A stretch of 39,055 bases of DNA from assembly GCA_027593365.1 (NCBI GenBank), contig JAQCIX010000002.1, positions 1-39,055 on the forward strand, written 5' to 3'. The position numbers were made by a program, and so were the translations under genes. Below the pieces are notes generated by a model that did not search any database, was not told the origin of the DNA, and saw nothing but the letters and a program-made list of their open reading frames with translations. This document shows, piece after piece, positions 17,162 to 24,437 of this stretch. This DNA comes from Verrucomicrobiota bacterium (GTDB taxonomy: Bacteria; Verrucomicrobiota; Verrucomicrobiia; Opitutales; Seribacteraceae). Within the stretch, counting starts at the first letter, position 1, and each line of letters opens with the position of its first letter.

Positions 17162-18187
17162 TTGAGTAAAGGTTCGCATAACAATCATATCCACGGACAG
17201 AATGTAGTCGCGTGTGTATGGGATTTTGACAAAACCCTCATCCCAGGCTACATGCAAACGCCTCTGTTTAATTATTTTGGCATTAACGAAAAAGTATTTT
17301 GGTCTGAAGTAAATAAATTGCCCGAAATTTATTCCCTTCGAGGGCAGACTGTATCTGCTGAAACGATTTATCTAAATCATATTTTAAGTTATGTAAAAAA
17401 TGGCCCAATGCGCGGTCTTACTAACCAAAAGCTATTCGAGCTTGGAAAGGAACTACCTTTTTATCCCGGATTACCAAATTTCTTTCAAGAAATCGCACTT
17501 ATAGCTCAGGAAAAGAATTTTAAGGACTATGACTTCAAGGTTGAACATTACATAATAAGCACAGGTCTGGCACAAATGATTTTAGGAAGTAAGATTGCCA
17601 GTCATGTGGAAGGTGTTTTTGCGTCGGAGTTTATTGAATCAGCTTTGCCACCAAACTACTTGAGTCAAACAGACCTTTCTTTACCTATAGATCCAGAGAT
17701 TTCTCAGATTGGTCTTGCAGTTGATAACACGATTAAAACAAGATTTATTTTTGAAATAAACAAAGGTTGTAACAAAAACACCTCTTTGGATGTAAATGCG
17801 TCTGTGCCTCATGAACTGCGCAGGGTGCCGTTTGACCAATTAATTTATGCAGCAGATGGACCAAGTGATGTCCCTGTTTTTGCGGTGGTTAAGCAAATGG
17901 GTGGTAAAACTTATGCGGTTTATGACCCTGACGATGAAGATGAATTTGCTCAAACCTGCAAACTAGTCGAAAGTGGAAGAGTCCATAATAATGGTCCGGC
18001 AGACTATTCCCCCAGATCCTCAACTTCCATATGGATGAAGCAGAAAGTCAGAGAAATCCTTACAAATATGGTTCTAAGAAAACAAGAAAGCTTCCAGAAA
18101 AACACGCTATCTGCACCTAAGCATATGCCTAAGAGTGACCCCTCAGCAATGCAGCAATTAGGAAAACAAGAAACCCTATGGCAATGA
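17162..18187 (+). CDS. HAD-superfamily hydrolase, phosphoserine-phosphatase-like
   Basis: 341 residues. HAD motif I is WDFDKTLIPG (nucleophile Asp21, acid Asp23), motif II ISTG (Thr134), motif IV ADGPSDVPVF (Asp232, Asp236), with a helical cap at about 35-110. This fits a magnesium-dependent phosphatase; the substrate is not evident. The only usable start in the open frame is TTG 17162 (a stop lies at 17132 and no ATG or GTG follows before motif I). It overlaps pyrB by an ATGA junction, so it may act on a phosphorylated metabolite in pyrimidine synthesis or be coupled only for expression. The C-terminal 60 residues are basic and probably disordered. Confidence 0.78.
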   Translation: MSKGSHNNHIHGQNVVACVWDFDKTLIPGYMQTPLFNYFGINEKVFWSEVNKLPEIYSLRGQTVSAETIYLNHILSYVKNGPMRGLTNQKLFELGKELPFYPGLPNFFQEIALIAQEKNFKDYDFKVEHYIISTGLAQMILGSKIASHVEGVFASEFIESALPPNYLSQTDLSLPIDPEISQIGLAVDNTIKTRFIFEINKGCNKNTSLDVNASVPHELRRVPFDQLIYAADGPSDVPVFAVVKQMGGKTYAVYDPDDEDEFAQTCKLVESGRVHNNGPADYSPRSSTSIWMKQKVREILTNMVLRKQESFQKNTLSAPKHMPKSDPSAMQQLGKQETLWQ

Positions 18188-19122
18188 TTAGTTGGACTCG
18201 TAAAAGCTTACTTACCATCGAGGAATTAAAGCCCGATGAGATAAGTTTAATTCTAGACACGGCTGATTCAATAAAAAGCATTTCAGATAAAACAGACCCC
18301 ATCTTCTCCTCTTTAAAGGGTAAAAGAATCATAAATTTATTTATGGAACCGAGTACAAGAACTCGAGTGGCATTTGAGGTTGCAGCAAAATCGCTTGGTG
18401 CAGATATCATCTCCATAACAGGAGAGGCGAGTAGTTTGACCAAGGGGGAGACACTCAAAGATACCGCTATGAATGTTCAGGCTCTTGGAGCTGATGCGAT
18501 CATTATAAGGCATTCATCACCAGGCTCCCCCCTCTTTCTTTCGAAAATGGTAGAAGTGCCAATTATTAACGCTGGAGATGGTGCTCATGAGCACCCAAGC
18601 CAAGCCTTATTGGACATATATACGCTTAGAGAAAAACTTGGAGATTTAAAGAACAAGAAAATAACCATTCTAGGAGATATCCTTTTTAGTCGGGTTGCGC
18701 GTTCTAATTTATGGGGACTAACAAAACTTGGTGCAAAAGTTACTCTTGCTGGCCCCACAACCTTAGTTCCTGCTGACTTTAAACTTTTGGGGGCAACAGT
18801 TACTCACGATACGCAGACTGCCCTAAAGGACGCAGATGCTGTAATGTTACTTCGCATACAGCACGAACGACAAAGTGCATCCCACTTTCCATCTTTATCT
18901 GAATACGCAAATGTTTTTGGGTTAGGCCCATTGTCTCTTGAGTGGATGAAAGAAAAAGCAATTATTTTACACCCAGGCCCTCTTAATCGTGGCGTTGAAA
19001 TAGATTCTGCATTGGCTGACTCTTCAAGGTCGGTGATTCTGGAGCAAGTTTCTAATGGAATTGCTGTCAGGATGGCGATTATGCACTTATGTATATCAAA
19101 ATGTTTAGATAAACCATTATGA
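18184..19122 (+). CDS. pyrB: Aspartate carbamoyltransferase catalytic subunit
   Basis: 312 residues from ATG 18184; ATG 18178 is also in frame, but 18184 gives the ATGA overlap with the HAD stop and the usual N-terminus (SWTRKSLLTIEEL). Carbamoyl-phosphate loop EPSTRTRVAFE, the lysine loop SLTKGETLKDT and the HEHPSQALLD motif show an active ATCase. It makes carbamoyl-aspartate, the first committed pyrimidine step. There is no pyrI regulatory gene. Instead it overlaps by 4 bp a dihydroorotase-like gene that lacks catalytic residues, the arrangement known from the Pseudomonas pyrB-pyrC' pair, where both chains form one large enzyme. Confidence 0.95.
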   Translation: MISWTRKSLLTIEELKPDEISLILDTADSIKSISDKTDPIFSSLKGKRIINLFMEPSTRTRVAFEVAAKSLGADIISITGEASSLTKGETLKDTAMNVQALGADAIIIRHSSPGSPLFLSKMVEVPIINAGDGAHEHPSQALLDIYTLREKLGDLKNKKITILGDILFSRVARSNLWGLTKLGAKVTLAGPTTLVPADFKLLGATVTHDTQTALKDADAVMLLRIQHERQSASHFPSLSEYANVFGLGPLSLEWMKEKAIILHPGPLNRGVEIDSALADSSRSVILEQVSNGIAVRMAIMHLCISKCLDKPL

Positions 19123-20408
19123 CGCTCTCTAATCACGAAAGTATAGATATTATAGGAGCTCGTTTAGTCGACCCTAACTCAGGAATTGATGGAATATCTA
19201 ATTTGTATGTTCGAGAGGGACGATTATATCACCAAAAACCAAGTAGTGAACCTGGTCAAAGAATAATTTCAGGCGACGAACTCATAGTTCTTCCAGGCTT
19301 TCTAGATTTAAGGACCCATTGTCGTGTTCCCGGTGATTCTAAGGCAGAAACGATAACTTCATTAACTGAAGCTGCCGCAAAGGGTGGGTTTACATCAATA
19401 TTAACGATGCCTGATACGAATCCTCATTGCGATAATCCAGCAACGATCAGATATATTCAGGATAGAGTTAATCAAGATTCAAAGATTCGTGTATATATTT
19501 CAGGAGCTTTGACTATCCAATCCAAAGGAGAATCAATGTCCCCACTGGGCTCGTTAAAAGATGTAGGTGTTGTTGCTGTAACGGATTGCCCTTTTACACC
19601 TAAAAACAACCAAATATTTCTAAATGCCCTAAAATACGCCGATATGTTCGGATTAGTCATTATTGATTTTCCTCAAGATTCGTATTTATCAAGAAACACC
19701 CATGCACATGAAAGTTTCTTGAGTCTGAAAATGGGATTATCGGGCAGTCCTCGTTTGGCTGAGGAATTAGCAGTACAACGATCAATCCTGATCTCAAAAC
19801 ACCTAGATATTCCAATCCACCTTAGCAGCATATCCAGTAAAGGATCGGTGAAGCTGATAAAAGAAGCAAAAGGTGCAGGAATAAAGATTTCTGCAGATGT
19901 TTCAGCACATCATTTATTATTGGATCATAAAATAATTGAAGATTATCAAACAAATGCAAAAATTGCTCCGCCATTGAGAGAAGAAACGGATCGAATGGAA
20001 TTGATATTTGCTGTACAACAGGGAACCATAGATTCATGCAATTCAAGCCATCAACCTTATGCCGAACATCATAAAAATGTAGAGTTTGATTTGGCACCAG
20101 CCGGAGCTATAGGATTAGAAACGGCCGCACTTACTTTCATAGAGTCTATTCAAGGGAAAGACCCCTTTAAGCTTTTAGCTGAGAAAATGTCTTATAATCC
20201 TCATAAAATACTACGCCTAAATCCACCTTCTCTGAAAGATAATTGTGCAGCTAATTTCACAGTAATTAAACAAGACAACCCATGGATTTACAAAAAAGAG
20301 AATAGCTTCAGTCAATCCTTTAATACACCGCTAGATAAATATAAATTTAAACACAAGATTATTCTTACTTACAGTGAAAAAGGGATTGCTTACATCGATA
20401 AACCCTAA
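19119..20408 (+). CDS. Dihydroorotase-like protein with erased active site (PyrC'/PyrX type)
   Basis: 429 residues with the overall sequence pattern of class I dihydroorotase (metal-loop region FLDLRTHCRVPG, then ILTMPDTNP, SADVSAHHLLL, KIAPPLRE, GLETAALTF). Against the canonical active site, the HxH pair is Arg65-Thr-His67, the TDD aspartate is Cys157, the AHCED histidine is Asp183, the CHVST histidine is Ser237, and the catalytic TDHAPH aspartate is Ser310. Only His67 remains. It should therefore not bind the zinc pair or cyclise carbamoyl-aspartate. The ATGA overlap with pyrB points to a structural partner for ATCase; a functional pyrC must then lie elsewhere. Not decay: the frame is intact and core motifs remain. 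Confidence 0.85.
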   Translation: MTLSNHESIDIIGARLVDPNSGIDGISNLYVREGRLYHQKPSSEPGQRIISGDELIVLPGFLDLRTHCRVPGDSKAETITSLTEAAAKGGFTSILTMPDTNPHCDNPATIRYIQDRVNQDSKIRVYISGALTIQSKGESMSPLGSLKDVGVVAVTDCPFTPKNNQIFLNALKYADMFGLVIIDFPQDSYLSRNTHAHESFLSLKMGLSGSPRLAEELAVQRSILISKHLDIPIHLSSISSKGSVKLIKEAKGAGIKISADVSAHHLLLDHKIIEDYQTNAKIAPPLREETDRMELIFAVQQGTIDSCNSSHQPYAEHHKNVEFDLAPAGAIGLETAALTFIESIQGKDPFKLLAEKMSYNPHKILRLNPPSLKDNCAANFTVIKQDNPWIYKKENSFSQSFNTPLDKYKFKHKIILTYSEKGIAYIDKP

Positions 20409-20991
20409 TTACCACACCTTGCTTGAACAAAATTATATCTTTGATAAAAAAAAGACAATTATTGCATTATTGCTTGTAGTCTTATTTTTGCTTCCTCCAC
20501 TTCATTTATTGATTATTCCTCTCTATTTATCTTCTAAATTTTATCAAAGTGAACATTCTTCTTGCAAATGGAATATTACATATACTCAGATAATTATATA
20601 TTCATTAATATCAATTATTTCAGTTAATTTAATTAGCGGATCATTATTTGCCAATTTTCCGTTACAAAGTAATGTAAGCCAGATTAAAGAGTCTTTCGAT
20701 ATTAGTATAACTCAATTATTCTCAATTCTTTTAATATCTCCAATTATAGAAGAATTATATTTTAGGGGAATTTTATTTGAATCTTTGAGGCATAGACAGC
20801 CTATACTTATATCATTTTGTATGACTTCAGCTTTGTTTGCCATTATTCACTTTAATATTATCTCATCGCCTACACTTTTTGTCCTAGGTCTTTCCCTGGC
20901 TTTATTAAGATTATACTCAAATCGTATAATATACTCCATAATTATGCATGCAATATTTAATTCGATTATGCTTTTATTTATTCTTGAATGA
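20374..20991 (+). CDS. CPBP-family (CAAX-type) intramembrane glutamic protease
   Basis: About 205 residues, strongly hydrophobic with six to seven membrane helices and AT-rich codons. The CPBP/Abi signatures are EELYFRG (motif 1, with the catalytic glutamates), a conserved HF at the start of the next helix and HAIFNS (motif 4). Bacterial members cleave or scaffold membrane proteins; substrates are rarely known. The start is uncertain: GTG 20374 overlaps the previous gene by 35 bp, while TTG 20386 or TTG 20422 are alternatives. Its stop overlaps the tsaE start (ATGA). Confidence 0.8.
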   Translation: MKKGLLTSINPNYHTLLEQNYIFDKKKTIIALLLVVLFLLPPLHLLIIPLYLSSKFYQSEHSSCKWNITYTQIIIYSLISIISVNLISGSLFANFPLQSNVSQIKESFDISITQLFSILLISPIIEELYFRGILFESLRHRQPILISFCMTSALFAIIHFNIISSPTLFVLGLSLALLRLYSNRIIYSIIMHAIFNSIMLLFILE

Positions 20992-21422
20992 AGTTTATAT
21001 CAGACGATTCTCATAATGACATCTATCAATTATTGTGTTGTCATAAGTATGTGGTCCTTTTTGTCAATGGCCCAATGGGCGTTGGAAAAACAACTTTTTC
21101 AAGAAATCTTTGCAATTTATTCAATGGACACTCAGTAAATAGTTCTAGTTTTTCTCTTATAAATATTGAATTCGCTGACCGAACTATAATACATGCAGAT
21201 TTTTATCGACAAGCATTTAGTTATGAGTTGTTTGAGTATGAGGTTTTACCTCATTTAAGCAATTCATACATAATCCTTTTCGAGTGGTGCAAACCGCTTT
21301 TGTTAGATAATAACGCACATCACTTTACACTCGATATTTCTTACAAAGATGGATCTCGGCAATATGTGTTTAAATCATTTGCAACCCCCAAAAGTATTCT
21401 TGCCAAGAGGGTTTACAACTAA
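20988..21422 (+). CDS. tsaE: tRNA threonylcarbamoyladenosine biosynthesis ATPase TsaE
   Basis: 144 residues, a short P-loop ATPase. Walker A is GPMGVGKT (28-35), followed by the switch-like SSSFSLIN (canonical SPTF.L), the HADFYR motif (69-74; canonical HxDxYR) and the FEWCKP segment replacing the usual IEWPE. TsaE works with TsaB and TsaD to make t6A at position 37 of ANN-decoding tRNAs. It is more divergent than average, with Ser replacing Pro in SPTF, and its codons are AT-rich. It overlaps the CPBP gene by 4 bp and lies 15 bp before tRNA-Leu. Confidence 0.82.
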   Translation: MKFISDDSHNDIYQLLCCHKYVVLFVNGPMGVGKTTFSRNLCNLFNGHSVNSSSFSLINIEFADRTIIHADFYRQAFSYELFEYEVLPHLSNSYIILFEWCKPLLLDNNAHHFTLDISYKDGSRQYVFKSFATPKSILAKRVYN

Positions 21423-21437
21423 TATGTTTGTTTTTTT

Positions 21438-21522
21438 GCTCAGGTGGCGGAATTGGTAGACGCGCTAGACTAAGGATCTAGTGCCGTAAGGCGTGGGGGT
21501 TCGAGTCCCCCCTTGAGCACCA
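21438..21522 (+). tRNA. tRNA-Leu, anticodon AAG
   Basis: An 85-nt class II tRNA. The 7-bp acceptor stem GCTCAGG/CTTGAGC (one G-T) is followed by the D arm GGCGGAATTGGTAGACGC, anticodon stem CTAGA/TCTAG around loop CTAAGGA (positions 34-36 AAG), variable arm GCC-GTAA-GGC, T arm GGGGGTTCGAGTCCCCC, discriminator A and an encoded CCA. It reads CUU codons, and with A34 deaminated to inosine also CUC and CUA. It probably shares the tsaE transcript (15 bp after its stop). The convergent MORN-protein gene ends at the very next base. Confidence 0.95.
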
Positions 21523-22491
21523 TTACTTTGTTTTATCAAATGTTTTATGCTTTATTCTGTGTCCCATTTGGTAATCATCTTTAAAGGTTTTATTACCAAA
21601 CTTATCAAAACCTTCGAATAAACCATGTCTCACATTATCTTTCCAGTGTTCCAATAATCTGACAGGAAAGTCCCCTCCCTGCCTTCTATAATTAAATGTG
21701 ATCCATTCATTAGCTTCATGTGAGCCAAAACTTTTTTCAAATTTCTTCTTGGCCTCTTCTTGTAGTTTTATCCACAAAGTTGGGTAGATGTCACCATTTT
21801 TAGATTTGATGGGAGTAAAGTCCTGTGGATCGTTGGTAAATTCAAACCAGTAAATGTGTGTACCATGTTTTTTGCCATGTAAATACTCTCTATTGGACAA
21901 AGGTAAACCATACTCATTCCACCTTTTGATAGTTCCATGAATTTTACCACTCAGGAAAGGTATTTGTTCAATAATCTGACCACCCGGAAATTCGTTTTTT
22001 ACGATTCCACTGAATGGATAAATTTCGTCGAAAGCGTATGCTAAAGGTTCATCGCTCCACTTGGATGACTTGATGACTTCAATAGATTTGACTACTCCAT
22101 TTACAACTTCTGGTTCACCGAGTTTAAATTGCTCACTACCCGCACCCGAAATGTGAATATCAACAGATGAGGAGTATCCATATCCTCCATCTATTATTTT
22201 AAGAGAATTTAAATAAGAGTTTTTGTTCAAAACTGGAACTATTTTGGCCCCACTCCCCTTCCAGAAAAGGTGTCTATCGATAATTTTAATCTCGTTTGCG
22301 TCCTCTATTCGAAGACTCGATTTTTCAACTACTCTGTTTTTATAGGGAGCGAGTGGAAGAGATTCGCTATGGCGCGCAATTTCTTGCCACCAGGCAGTCA
22401 ATTTAGCCAGATTTCCATCAAAAAGAATAAAGTAAGCTAATACAGATGAGGCAAATAATGCTGAAAGACATATGGATAGAAAGGCTTTCAT
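21523..22491 (-). CDS. MORN-variant repeat protein with N-terminal membrane anchor, function unknown
   Basis: 322 residues, not assigned to a named family. Residues 5-26 form one hydrophobic helix (signal anchor or uncleaved signal). Residues about 75-155 form an unrecognised beta-rich segment with a GGYGYSSSVDIHISG stretch. Two clusters of MORN-like repeats follow: GKIHGTIKRWNEYGLPLSNR and GKKHGTHIYW at about 190-225, and NVRHGLFEGFDKFGNKTFKD plus MGHRIKHK at the C-terminus. Such toxin-system MORN variants (YwqK-like) are usually secreted or periplasmic. It follows pyrD by 29 bp on the same strand, and its stop codon touches the 3' CCA of tRNA-Leu. Confidence 0.6.
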   Translation of the reverse strand: MKAFLSICLSALFASSVLAYFILFDGNLAKLTAWWQEIARHSESLPLAPYKNRVVEKSSLRIEDANEIKIIDRHLFWKGSGAKIVPVLNKNSYLNSLKIIDGGYGYSSSVDIHISGAGSEQFKLGEPEVVNGVVKSIEVIKSSKWSDEPLAYAFDEIYPFSGIVKNEFPGGQIIEQIPFLSGKIHGTIKRWNEYGLPLSNREYLHGKKHGTHIYWFEFTNDPQDFTPIKSKNGDIYPTLWIKLQEEAKKKFEKSFGSHEANEWITFNYRRQGGDFPVRLLEHWKDNVRHGLFEGFDKFGNKTFKDDYQMGHRIKHKTFDKTK

Positions 22492-22520
22492 TAATGAGTG
22501 TAATGTAGAAAAGTATTTGC

Positions 22521-23576
22521 CTAGATTAAACTATTGGCAAGAGGGATTCTGCGGGCAAGCCTCGAGGGCCATAAGGGCCCTCTGTAAATAAAGGATGTGT
22601 ATATTTGCAATAAACAAGCACCAGAATCTAGTTTCCTTTGGGCACTTTCATAGTCGAAGATTCCTCCTGAACCAATAATGGGTAGTTTTTCATTTGTTAA
22701 CTTGGATATAAATCTTATGACCTCGTTTGACTTGATTGATAGCGGTCTTCCACTAATACCCCCAGTCGGTACAGATTTAGAGAATTTGATGCAACTCGAG
22801 TCTATTGTCGTGTTGCACGCAATAATACCATCAAAATTATTTTCTACTGCTTTAGAAACGATCTGTTCTAAATTTTTAAAATTCTCATCTGGAGAAATTT
22901 TTAATAAACAAGGAGGAGATTTTAACGAGTGGTCCTTCGACCATTTTTCACGATGATCTTTAATTCCCTGAAGAAGAGGTTCAAGAAATTCATTGTTTTG
23001 TAACTGCCTTAAATTTGGAGTGTTTGGTGAACTTATGTTTATGGTAATATAGTCAGCCTGTTTTGCAACCGCATCGAACCCTTCACAATAATCATTAAGT
23101 GCCAAGTCAAGGGGAGTCGATTTCCCTTTCCCCAAATTTATTCCAAGGGGTATTGATCTTTTTCCTTTTGGAAAAGATCGGAGAATCTTTTCGACAAGGG
23201 CATGAACCCCGCTGTTATTAAATCCCATGCGGTTAACAAGTGCATTATCTTGTGGAAGCCTGAAGAGCCTCGGTCTTTCGTTACCTGGTTGAGGAAGAGG
23301 AGTGACTGTCCCAACTTCTACAAATCCAAAACCCAAAGCTTCTGAAGTGGCAGGAAAGAGTCCATTTTTATCAAGTCCCGCAGCTTGTCCAATTAGGTTT
23401 GGAAAAGTTAACCCAAATACCTCAACTGGATGTCGGTCGGATTGTAAAAGTTTTCTTAAACAAGATGTAGCGGGTTTTAAGTTTCCGGTAATTTGCAATA
23501 CTTTCGTTCCGAGGTCATGAGCCCATTCGGGTTCCAAAGAAAATAAGATCGGTTTAAGGAGATTATGGTAAAGCAT
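22521..23576 (-). CDS. pyrD: Dihydroorotate dehydrogenase (quinone), class 2
   Basis: 351 residues. The short N-terminal helical domain (LLKPILFSLEPEWAHDLG) that docks class 2 enzymes to the membrane precedes an FMN-binding TIM barrel with AAGLDKNG, NRMGFNNSG, INISSPNTPNLR, the CNTTIDSS segment, GGISGRPL and IGSGGIFDYESA. The catalytic base is the serine in the ISSPNT loop. It oxidises dihydroorotate to orotate using the quinone pool. It is about 1.1 kb from the end of the pyrB operon, so two pyrimidine steps map near each other without sharing a transcript. Confidence 0.95.
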   Translation of the reverse strand: MLYHNLLKPILFSLEPEWAHDLGTKVLQITGNLKPATSCLRKLLQSDRHPVEVFGLTFPNLIGQAAGLDKNGLFPATSEALGFGFVEVGTVTPLPQPGNERPRLFRLPQDNALVNRMGFNNSGVHALVEKILRSFPKGKRSIPLGINLGKGKSTPLDLALNDYCEGFDAVAKQADYITINISSPNTPNLRQLQNNEFLEPLLQGIKDHREKWSKDHSLKSPPCLLKISPDENFKNLEQIVSKAVENNFDGIIACNTTIDSSCIKFSKSVPTGGISGRPLSIKSNEVIRFISKLTNEKLPIIGSGGIFDYESAQRKLDSGACLLQIYTSFIYRGPLWPSRLARRIPLANSLI

Positions 23577-23613
23577 TGAACATGGTGTTATTATGAAAAT
23601 TAGATCTCTCTTA

Positions 23614-23642
23614 AATGTAGATAAAGTAATAAAATTTGTCAG
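23614..23642 (-). promoter_or_regulatory. Candidate pyrD promoter
   Basis: On the minus strand CTGACA (plus-strand 23637-23642; 5 of 6 to consensus) and TACATT (23614-23619; 4 of 6) are 17 bp apart, 37 bp upstream of the pyrD ATG. It stands back to back with the promoter candidate of the divergent gene. Confidence 0.45.
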
Positions 23643-23648
23643 TATTGA

Positions 23649-23678
23649 TTGACATACAAATTGATCATCTCTTATGGC
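23649..23678 (+). promoter_or_regulatory. Candidate promoter of the acidic-protein gene, leaderless configuration
   Basis: A perfect TTGACA (23649-23654) is followed after 17-18 bp by a weak -10 (TTATGG 23672-23677 or TATGGC 23673-23678). The ATG at 23685 is 6-7 bp beyond, which is where transcription would start, so the mRNA would be leaderless. Confidence 0.4.
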
Positions 23679-23684
23679 AATCCA

Positions 23685-24419
23685 ATGAAAAAAACAAGTC
23701 CGAGCCTAGATTGGTGTGTTGTACGATGTGATAACGATAACAAATGGTGGGTTGATTCCATTAGTGATTCAGAGAATTGGGATATAGAGGATCTGGGTAT
23801 AATCGATCCCAAACAGTTCATCTACATCAACGAACTCTTGGATTCAATGACCGAGTTTGGATTACAATCTCAGTTAGTAGATGAAGCATTTTTTACTTTC
23901 GAAATATCGGAAGAAGTTGCTGGTAAAAAAGTGAAATTGGAAAGGGTAAGGGATTCTCTTCTTAAGGCCGAAGACATGCTTTTTGCTCTGCCAGATGTTT
24001 TAGATGAAGAAAAAGGACCCTATGCAGATTTTTTGAGCCATGTAACTCAAATAAGAGTAGCTATGCTCAATGACCTTATAGAATTCACAGAACCCTACAC
24101 GATTGAGGAAATGGAAGAAGTGCTCTCTGAAAAGCACAATAATGACTTTTTAGAAGGACGCAGGAGTCACTTCAGTGATGAACTTGTTTCTATCTTAGAA
24201 TTTGTTCCTGATGGATTTGAATTAGATTCAGATTTGGATGACGAAAAAGATGAAGATGATGAAGGTGAGGAAGACTATTCAGATTTAGACACGCATCTAG
24301 TTGAAGTTTCAGACAAAGATGAGAAGCTTTTACCGGACGAAGATCTAAAGTGGGAAGAGGATGAGGACCGCGAGGAAGAAGTGACCTCTTACGAAGGGGG
24401 TGCTCCCGATGATAAATGA
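23685..24419 (+). CDS. Highly acidic conserved-looking protein of unknown function
   Basis: 244 residues from ATG 23685; a TTG at 23649 is in frame but would fall inside the -35 box. I do not recognise a family. The first 70 residues look like a small folded domain (LDWCVVRCDNDNKWWVD, a Trp-rich strand pair); residues about 75-175 are helical with many Glu/Leu; the last 70 are almost purely Asp and Glu (DEKDEDDEGEEDYSDLD) with few hydrophobics, so likely disordered. No signal peptide or membrane helix is seen; it is likely cytoplasmic. Neighbours pyrD (divergent) and hemB (convergent, 18 bp) give no functional clue. Confidence 0.65.
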   Translation: MKKTSPSLDWCVVRCDNDNKWWVDSISDSENWDIEDLGIIDPKQFIYINELLDSMTEFGLQSQLVDEAFFTFEISEEVAGKKVKLERVRDSLLKAEDMLFALPDVLDEEKGPYADFLSHVTQIRVAMLNDLIEFTEPYTIEEMEEVLSEKHNNDFLEGRRSHFSDELVSILEFVPDGFELDSDLDDEKDEDDEGEEDYSDLDTHLVEVSDKDEKLLPDEDLKWEEDEDREEEVTSYEGGAPDDK

Positions 24420-24437
24420 ATTCTGTGACCTAAAAGT

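Noticed and set aside
19119-20408. pyrC' as a decaying pseudogene
   Set aside because: The frame is full-length, the start is coupled to pyrB and non-catalytic family motifs are well kept, so selection for a structural role is more likely.
21768-21776. Perfect DnaA box TTATCCACA
   Set aside because: It is single, lies within the coding sequence of the MORN protein and has no neighbours forming a cluster; not evidence for an origin.
24230-24419. Tandem repeat in the acidic gene
   Set aside because: The GAT/GAA-rich run reflects an Asp/Glu-rich tail without a fixed repeat unit.
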